From Desulfovibrio sp. (GTDB lineage: Bacteria; Desulfobacterota; Desulfovibrionia; Desulfovibrionales; Desulfovibrionaceae), in contig JAISWB010000077.1 of assembly GCA_031271265.1 (NCBI GenBank), forward strand, positions 1-52,011: a DNA stretch of 52,011 nucleotides, written 5' to 3'. Shown in pieces: positions 46,457 through 52,011 of this stretch. Within the stretch, counting starts at the first letter, position 1; every line of letters starts with the position of its first letter. A program made the translations under genes and the position numbers. The notes under the pieces are model-generated. The model was given only the letters and a program-made list of their open reading frames with translations, made no database searches and was not told the DNA's origin.

Positions 46457-48499
46457 ATGATGCCAGGCACCGGTAGTAAGGTTGCGCGCTTCAACGCCGA
46501 GCAGGGAGCCGCTCGCCTGGACGCTTTTCTTGCCCGGCACGCGCCGTTCGGGCCGGCATCCGGATTGTACCCGGAGAATCCCGCGAACAGCGCGGAAACA
46601 GGCAGAAAACAAGGCTCCGTTCTCGGCCGGGGCGAGACCCTTTCCAGGGAAACAATCAAAAAACTGATCCGCGCGGGCAAGGTCAGGGTCAACGGAGAGG
46701 CAGTGCTGTCTCCCAAAGCGCCCGTACCTGCCGGGGCGGAGATTGAACTCTCCGTGCCCGCCCCGTCCTCTCCGCTTACGCCGGAATCCGGTCCTCTGAG
46801 GATACTTTACCGCGATGCGGTCCTGGCCGTCATCGACAAGGAAGCCGGGCTGACAACGCACCCCGCCCCCGGTCGCCCCGAAGGCACGCTGGCGCACAGA
46901 TTGCTGCTGTATTTCCCCGAACTCGCCGCCGCGGGGGGGCCGCGCCCCGGCATAGTGCACCGGCTGGACAAGGACACCGGCGGCCTGATGCTCATCGCGC
47001 TGAACGAAACATGCCGCTTGGCGCTGGCGCAACACTTTGCGGAGCGCAAAATTTTCAAGGAATACCTGGCCCTTGTGTACGGCGTGCCGAAGCCTCCTAT
47101 CGGCCGCATCAACGCGCCCGTAGGCCGGGATCCCGCGCACAAGACACGTATGGCCGTGACGGCTTCCGGCAGACCGGCCGAAAGCGCCTACCGCGTTCTG
47201 TACGCCGACCCGGCGGGGCACTTTGCCTTGACGTCCGTGCGCATTTTCACCGGACGCACGCATCAGGTGCGGGTACATATGCGCAGCATCGGACATCCGT
47301 TGATCGGCGATTCCCTGTACTCCGACCCGCGCCGGGCTGCCGCCGGGAAGCGTCCGCCGCATCCGGCAAGCGACCGCAAACTTCCCTACCCCTTTATGCC
47401 CGGGCGACAGATGCTGCACGCCCACAAGCTCGCCTTCGTCCATCCTTTTCCTGAAGCATTGAACCATGCCGCCCTGTGCGGGCAGGCGCTTTCCGTTGCC
47501 GGCGCGGGCGACGGCGCAGGAGCGGGTGCATTCTGCCGCGTATCATGCCGGTCAACATCGCTTTCCGTTGCGGGCGGCGATGCCGATGCCGGCGCATCCT
47601 GCCGTATATCCTGCAGGCCGACGGCGCTTTCCAATGCGGACAACGGCGCGGACGCCGGTGTTGCGTTGCGCGTTGAGGCGGGGGAGCCGGAACTGCGCTT
47701 TGTCTGTCCTCCTCCCGCGGATTTCACAGACTGCGCCCTGTCCCTTGCCCGGCGCGCGCTGCGCGTGGTGCTGACAGGGTCGCCGGGCTGCGGCAAATCC
47801 TCCCTCTCGGCGTTGTTCGCGGAAGAGAAAGGGATACCGGTCTTCAGCGCCGACCGGACCGTTGCCGAACTGTATGAGGCGGGCGGCGATGCCGCGTACC
47901 TGTTGCGGGCGCGTTACGGGGACCGTTTTGTCCCCGGCGCCGGCGCATGCGTGGACAAAAAAGTCCTGGGGGACGCCATGCGTGCGGATGCCGTGCTGCA
48001 CCGGGAGGTGGAGGCTCTGGTGCATCCCATGGTCTATCACGCACTGGAAGCGTTTCGGACGGAGTGCGATGAACTGGGTCTGCCTTTTGCCGTGGCCGAG
48101 ATCCCGCTGTATTTCGAAACGGGCGGAAAACACGACAAGGAAGATGTCGTCACCGTCGGGGTGCATTGCCCGTTTCCGATCCGGCGCGAGCGCCTGCTGC
48201 GTCTGCGCGGCTGGTCCGATGCGGTGATCGCGGGCATGGAATCCCGGCAATGGCCGGAGGACAAGAAAACGGCGGCCTGCGATGTTGTGGCGGACAACAG
48301 CGGCAGTCTGGAGGATCTCGGGAGGGAAGCCAAGCGTCTCGCGATTTTTCTGAATGATGCGCGCGCCGCGCGGGATGCGGCGCTTACGCGGATGTTCGCG
48401 GCGTTTTGGGACGGCCGGGAAGTGCGTTCCGGGTTTTGCCGGGAGCGGTCCGAGGGGACGCGTGGGCAGCAAGGTCCCGGGAGGAACGCCGGCGCATGA
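46457..48499 (+). CDS. coaE: Fused RluD-type pseudouridine synthase and dephospho-CoA kinase
   Basis: A 680-residue fusion. Residues about 5-100 form an S4 RNA-binding domain with a linker insertion. The pseudouridine synthase domain carries the catalytic Asp in HRLDKDTGG (D171) with IFTGRTHQVRVHM later. A low-complexity linker (about 344-408) consists of three imperfect 22-residue units with a CRVSCR or CRISCR core. The C-terminal domain is CoaE: P-loop GSPGCGKSS (about 440-448), VFSADRTVAELYE, DAVLHREVEALVHPMV. CoaE makes CoA from dephospho-CoA. No strong ribosome-binding site, so the start may be off by a few codons. The same fusion is known in sulfate reducers. Confidence 0.9.
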   Translation: MMPGTGSKVARFNAEQGAARLDAFLARHAPFGPASGLYPENPANSAETGRKQGSVLGRGETLSRETIKKLIRAGKVRVNGEAVLSPKAPVPAGAEIELSVPAPSSPLTPESGPLRILYRDAVLAVIDKEAGLTTHPAPGRPEGTLAHRLLLYFPELAAAGGPRPGIVHRLDKDTGGLMLIALNETCRLALAQHFAERKIFKEYLALVYGVPKPPIGRINAPVGRDPAHKTRMAVTASGRPAESAYRVLYADPAGHFALTSVRIFTGRTHQVRVHMRSIGHPLIGDSLYSDPRRAAAGKRPPHPASDRKLPYPFMPGRQMLHAHKLAFVHPFPEALNHAALCGQALSVAGAGDGAGAGAFCRVSCRSTSLSVAGGDADAGASCRISCRPTALSNADNGADAGVALRVEAGEPELRFVCPPPADFTDCALSLARRALRVVLTGSPGCGKSSLSALFAEEKGIPVFSADRTVAELYEAGGDAAYLLRARYGDRFVPGAGACVDKKVLGDAMRADAVLHREVEALVHPMVYHALEAFRTECDELGLPFAVAEIPLYFETGGKHDKEDVVTVGVHCPFPIRRERLLRLRGWSDAVIAGMESRQWPEDKKTAACDVVADNSGSLEDLGREAKRLAIFLNDARAARDAALTRMFAAFWDGREVRSGFCRERSEGTRGQQGPGRNAGA

Positions 48500-49377
48500 C
48501 GGGCAAAGGAAACAACGGCGCGCGGCGGGTCGCGGTACTCGGCAACTGCGTCGCGAATCGCCTGAGCTTTCTGCTGACGCTGCATCCAGCCTTCGCCCCG
48601 GTGTATGAACTTGTCCCTCTCCCGATGATCCACAACCTGCGGGGCAATGCCGGGGAGCTGGATGCAGCGGCCCGGACCGCATTGCGTTGCGATGTTGTAT
48701 TCAGTCAGCCCCTGTTCGACTTCGGCCCCTGCAACACCGATGCCTTGCGTGCCGCCTGCGTGCGCGGTCGGGAATTGTTCGTCTTTCCTACGCCGAATTT
48801 CGAAGCATATTTTCCGGATGTCGTTTTTCCCGGCCTTCCCGACAATCCGCGTTTTGCCCCGCCCTTTGACTGGCACAGCAGCATTGTCCTCTCGTGCCGA
48901 CTGAGGGGCATAAACATTTTCGAGGTGGAAAAGCTGTATCTGAACCACCTGCTGTTCAGGGAAAAGGCCGCGCGCTCCGGCGTGGAGCGAGCCCTGGAAA
49001 GCTGCGCGAAACGCGACACGGGCGTAGATCTTCCCCTATACCCGTTTATCGAGAAGCATTATGCGGAAACTCGGCTGTTTTATTCATGGCTGCATCCGGG
49101 TGAAGAACTTCTGAACCACATGCTGAACGGCATGTTCCGATGCCTGGGTCTGCCCGTTCCCGCCGTGCCGCTTGCCGGTACGGAGTACGGTTTCGGTTTC
49201 AACCGCTGGCCGCTGCCGATACGGGGTCATTCCGTGTTCCGTTTTGCGGAGCAGGCCCATGTTCTGCTTGCCGGAAAACGCTGTTCCATCGAAGATACGG
49301 CCATGGCCTATTACATGTTTTACGACTTTCATCCCGAGGTGCCGGAGCGTTACCGGCAGAATTTCGGCTCCCGTTAA
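48496..49377 (+). CDS. WcbI-family putative polysaccharide acetyltransferase
   Basis: A 293-residue protein resembling the WcbI family (capsule biosynthesis, SGNH-like fold). The N terminus VAVLGNCVANRLSFLLTLHP matches the GNC motif; FDFGPCNTDALRA, FVFPTPNFEAYFPD and HPGEELLNHMLNGMFRCLG follow. Starts in an ATGA overlap with the RluD-CoaE stop, so co-translated. No other capsule gene is near, so the link to polysaccharide is by family only. Confidence 0.8.
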   Translation: MTGKGNNGARRVAVLGNCVANRLSFLLTLHPAFAPVYELVPLPMIHNLRGNAGELDAAARTALRCDVVFSQPLFDFGPCNTDALRAACVRGRELFVFPTPNFEAYFPDVVFPGLPDNPRFAPPFDWHSSIVLSCRLRGINIFEVEKLYLNHLLFREKAARSGVERALESCAKRDTGVDLPLYPFIEKHYAETRLFYSWLHPGEELLNHMLNGMFRCLGLPVPAVPLAGTEYGFGFNRWPLPIRGHSVFRFAEQAHVLLAGKRCSIEDTAMAYYMFYDFHPEVPERYRQNFGSR

Positions 49378-49771
49378 ACGCTGTAGGCAATGTCACCGGG
49401 AGCGGGCTGATTTCCCGCAAAAGGCCCTATTGACGCCGATGTCCGATTCGCTTACCTTCCGGCCTCCCGTGAAGTTGGCTGAAAAAAATCCGATGCAAGC
49501 CGCGGGTTCGCAAAAAAAACGGCAGGGCGCTCTCAATTCCGGTTTGCGCTAGAGCGGTTTAACTTTAACTTTTTACGCCTCCGGCGGCCGGGGCGCTGCC
49601 CCGGACCCCGCCGGGGGAAATGATTTCCCCCGGACCCCCTCATAGGGGATGTGCCCTTTCAAAGTTAAAACGCTCTAGGCAACACCCTTTGCGCACGGCA
49701 ACACCCATGATTACGAAACGCGATGCGACAGTGTAGACCGTCTTCAGCGAAGTATTTGAAAATTCGGGAAT
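49378..49771. other. Intergenic region around the hairpin element
   Basis: About 394 bp. It holds the 130-bp element described separately and the typA promoter region. The right end, before typA, has no other visible feature. Confidence 0.5.
49549..49678. repeat. 130-bp element with 18-bp terminal inverted repeats and nested hairpins
   Basis: The arms are CTAGAGCGGTTTAACTTT and, inverted, CTAGAGCGTTTTAACTTT, matching at 17 of 18 bases. Inside are two GC hairpins: CCGGGGC with GCCCCGG (49588-49604) and a longer CCGGGGGAAA with TTTCCCCCGG. A related but degenerate stretch lies at 51644-51738. Similar intergenic GC-rich palindromes are common in Desulfovibrio. Confidence 0.75.
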
Positions 49772-51622
49772 ATGTCGATGCAGCATAATGAATCGATCCG
49801 CAATATAGCCATTATCGCGCATGTGGACCACGGCAAGACAACCCTTGTGGACGCCGTGTTCCGCCTGAGCGGGGTCTTCGGCGCGGGCAGGGCCTTTGAT
49901 GAGCGGATCATGGACAGCAACGAGCTGGAGCGCGAACGGGGCATAACCATTTCCGCCAAGAATTGCGCCGTGTTTTGGAAAGGCGTCAAGATCAATATTC
50001 TGGATACGCCCGGACACGCCGATTTCGGCGGCGAGGTGGAACGCGCGCTGTCCATGGTGGACGGAGCCATACTCCTCGTGGACGCGGCGGAAGGCCCGCT
50101 GCCCCAGACGCGCTTCGTACTCAGGAAAACCCTTGAGGCGGGGTTGCGCATCCTGGTCGTCATCAACAAGATAGACCGCAAGGACGCGCGGCCCGCCGAG
50201 GTGTTGAACGAAATTTACGACCTGTTCATAGACCTCGGCGCGAACGAGGAGCAGATCGAGTTCCCCGTACTATACGCCGTGGGCAGGGAAGGACTGGCCA
50301 TGCGTTCGCCGGAAGAACCCGGCAAAGACCTCTCGCTTCTGCTGGATGCCGTTCTGGAGGAAATACCGGGGCCGGAGTACGACCCGGCGGAACCATTCCG
50401 GATGCTGGTGTCCGACCTCGACTATTCCGACTACCTGGGGCGTCTGGCCGTCGGCAAGGTGCGGCACGGCACGGTGCGGGCGCGTGATTCCCTGGTCCGC
50501 ATCGACGGTGGAGGCGACGGTCACCCGATGAAAATTGTCAAGCTCCAGGTCTACAGGGGCATGCGTCTGGAAGAGGCGGACGAAGCCCCTCCGGGCGAAA
50601 TCGTCGTGCTTTCGGGTACGGACGACGTGTGCATAGGGGACACGGTCTGCACGCGCGAGGCGCCCCGCGCCCTGCCGCGCATCCGCGTGGACGCGCCCGT
50701 CGTGTCCATGTATTTCGGCATCAATACCTCCCCGCTGGCCGGGCAGGAGGGGAAGATCGTCCGGGCGGGCAAAATCCGCGAGCGCCTGTACAGGGAAAGC
50801 CTGCGCAATGTGGCGGTGCAGGTGCGGGATTCCGGGGACGGCGAAAGTTTTATGGTCATGGGACGCGGCGAATTCCAAATGGCCATACTCATTGAACAGA
50901 TGCGCCGCGAAGGCTTTGAACTCGGCGTCGGCCGTCCGAAAGTTATTTTGCGTGAGGAAAACGGCAGGGTACTGGAACCCGTCGAACATTTGCTGGCGGA
51001 TTGCGACGAGGCGTTCATGGGCCTGGTCACGGAAAAGCTGTCCATGCGCAAGGCGCGCATGACCTCGCTGATCAACAACGGCTCCGGCCGCGTGCGCCTG
51101 GAGTTTTCCGTGCCGTCGCGCGGGCTTATAGGATTCAGGGATGAATTCCTGACCGACACCAGGGGCACGGGGATCATGCACTCCTATCTTGACGGCTATG
51201 AGGAATACAGGGGGGATTTTTCGGCGCGTTTTACGGGGTCCCTGGTGGCGGACCGTCCCGGCAGGGCGACGGCGTACGCGATTTACAACCTGGAGCCGCG
51301 CGGGGTGATGATGACAGAGCCGGGCGACCCGGTCTACGAAGGGCTGATCGTAGGCGAACACAACCGCGACAACGACATAGACGTCAATCCGACCAAAGAG
51401 AAGAAACTGACCAACCTGCGGGCAGCCGGCAAAGACGAGAACGTCATTCTCACGCCGGTCCGTCCCATGACTCTGGAGCGCGCCCTGCAGTTTGCGGCCG
51501 ACGACGAGTTGGTGGAAGTCACCCCGCGTTCCGTCCGTTTGCGCAAGGCGGAACTGAGCGCCGCGAAACGGCGCAGCGCCGGCGGCAAAAAGAAGGCAGC
51601 CTCACCCGGCAGCGGTGAATAG
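49772..51622 (+). CDS. typA: Ribosome-associated GTPase TypA/BipA
   Basis: Translational GTPase related to EF-G that supports ribosome assembly and stress growth. The 616-residue length is right. Motifs: [10 protein letters not shown] (G1), RGITI (G2), [12 protein letters not shown] (G3), [10 protein letters not shown] (G4). The C-terminal domain is typical: [18 protein letters not shown] and [10 protein letters not shown]. The tail is Lys-rich ([12 protein letters not shown]). The ribosome-binding site is modest. Convergent with smpB. Confidence 0.97.
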   Translation: MSMQHNESIRNIAIIAHVDHGKTTLVDAVFRLSGVFGAGRAFDERIMDSNELERERGITISAKNCAVFWKGVKINILDTPGHADFGGEVERALSMVDGAILLVDAAEGPLPQTRFVLRKTLEAGLRILVVINKIDRKDARPAEVLNEIYDLFIDLGANEEQIEFPVLYAVGREGLAMRSPEEPGKDLSLLLDAVLEEIPGPEYDPAEPFRMLVSDLDYSDYLGRLAVGKVRHGTVRARDSLVRIDGGGDGHPMKIVKLQVYRGMRLEEADEAPPGEIVVLSGTDDVCIGDTVCTREAPRALPRIRVDAPVVSMYFGINTSPLAGQEGKIVRAGKIRERLYRESLRNVAVQVRDSGDGESFMVMGRGEFQMAILIEQMRREGFELGVGRPKVILREENGRVLEPVEHLLADCDEAFMGLVTEKLSMRKARMTSLINNGSGRVRLEFSVPSRGLIGFRDEFLTDTRGTGIMHSYLDGYEEYRGDFSARFTGSLVADRPGRATAYAIYNLEPRGVMMTEPGDPVYEGLIVGEHNRDNDIDVNPTKEKKLTNLRAAGKDENVILTPVRPMTLERALQFAADDELVEVTPRSVRLRKAELSAAKRRSAGGKKKAASPGSGE

Positions 51623-51643
51623 AATAGAGCAGAACCTTTCAAC

Positions 51644-51738
51644 GTTGCGTTTGTATGCCTCGGGCGGCCGGAACGCTGCACAGGGCCTGTGTCCGCGACC
51701 CCGGACCCGGCAGGGGGAGTGATTCCCCCTGCTCCCCC
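51644..51738. terminator. GC-hairpin element between convergent typA and smpB
   Basis: Contains a 9-bp stem, GCAGGGGGA with TCCCCCTGC (51710-51732), and a CACAGGGCCTGTG palindrome. Being between convergent genes, it could end transcription from both sides. It looks like a decayed relative of the element at 49549-49678. Confidence 0.5.
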
Positions 51739-51741
51739 GAT

Positions 51742-52011
51742 TCAGCCCCGTCCCGCCATGTCGCGTTCGGCATCGCGCCGTGCCGCCGTCTGCCTGAGAT
51801 GCTCGCGCCTGTCGCCCAGCTTGCGGCCCTTGGCCAGGGCCAGTTCGACCTTGACCCGCCCGGCTCGGAAGTGCAGGTTGACGATAACCAGGGAGAGCCC
51901 CTGTTGCGCCACGGCTGCGGCAAGGCTGCGTATTTCGCGGGCATGAAGCAGAAGCTTGCGCTCTCTGTCCGGTTCCTGTTCCGCGTAGCCCGCATGTTTG
52001 TACGGGGCGAT
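51742..52011 (-). CDS. smpB: SsrA-binding protein SmpB (5' part outside window)
   Basis: The visible 89 residues are the C-terminal part of SmpB, which delivers tmRNA to stalled ribosomes. The start of the visible part IAPYKHAGYAEQEPDRERKL continues LLHAREIRSLAAAV and then VKVELALAKGRKLGDRREHL, matching the family; the usual KGKKLYDKRE reads KGRKLGDRRE. The C-terminal tail is basic (DRREHLRQTAARRDAERD). The N-terminal half lies beyond the window edge. Confidence 0.93.
   Translation of the reverse strand: MAPYKHAGYAEQEPDRERKLLLHAREIRSLAAAVAQQGLSLVIVNLHFRAGRVKVELALAKGRKLGDRREHLRQTAARRDAERDMAGRG

Overview
The window is a high-GC bacterial chromosome segment with ordinary housekeeping content. 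I read it as Desulfovibrionaceae-like (Desulfovibrio/Bilophila relatives). The reasons are the combination of a MucR/Ros-type zinc-finger regulator, a C_GCAxxG_C_C protein, an EF-G-like GTPase, a fused RluD/dephospho-CoA kinase, a Rrf2 regulator beside hslU and many hybrid sensory proteins. This assignment is inference from gene content; no rRNA or tRNA gene was found.

Left part (1-10.4 kb, almost all minus strand): a heavy-metal P-type ATPase cut by the window edge and its small partner, trpS with an M50 protease, a stand-alone receiver protein, a MucR-like regulator, rpsT, and an operon EF-G-like > Fur-like > ftsY. A 22-codon peptide gene precedes ligA-tag on the plus strand. From 13.9 to 26.6 kb there are small regulators, an orphan protein with two HisKA-like modules, a two-TM potassium channel with RCK domains, hslU and a Rrf2 regulator, a molybdopterin-binding protein, a DciA-like protein, a hybrid histidine kinase and a secreted CAP-like protein.

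Middle part (27-36.4 kb, plus strand): two TPR genes, a DUF47-PiT phosphate pair, then a tightly packed accessory operon. It encodes a NitT/TauT-type ABC importer (ATPase, permease, binding protein), a Glyoxalase_3/VOC protein, a fumarate-reductase/AprA-like flavoprotein and a 103-residue [2Fe-2S] protein equivalent to only the N-terminal half of SdhB/FrdB. Uptake of a small, probably anionic compound coupled to flavin redox chemistry is the natural reading; the substrate cannot be read from the sequence. This is the best candidate in the window for an undescribed system.

Right part (37-52 kb): a five-S1-domain RNA-binding protein with an acidic repeat tail at its N terminus, an orphan adhesin-prefix protein, an RsmB/RsmF-like methyltransferase, dnaK, queC, small membrane and monooxygenase genes, RluD-CoaE, a WcbI-like protein, typA and the end of smpB.

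A second theme is repeated DNA. I see two copies of a ~145-bp element with terminal inverted repeats, a ~110-bp leader element that supplies the ribosome-binding site and start codon to two unrelated genes, a 130-bp multi-hairpin element, and several gene ends (3' ends including the stop codon, and one 5' end) that recur as diverged partial copies next to the parent gene.
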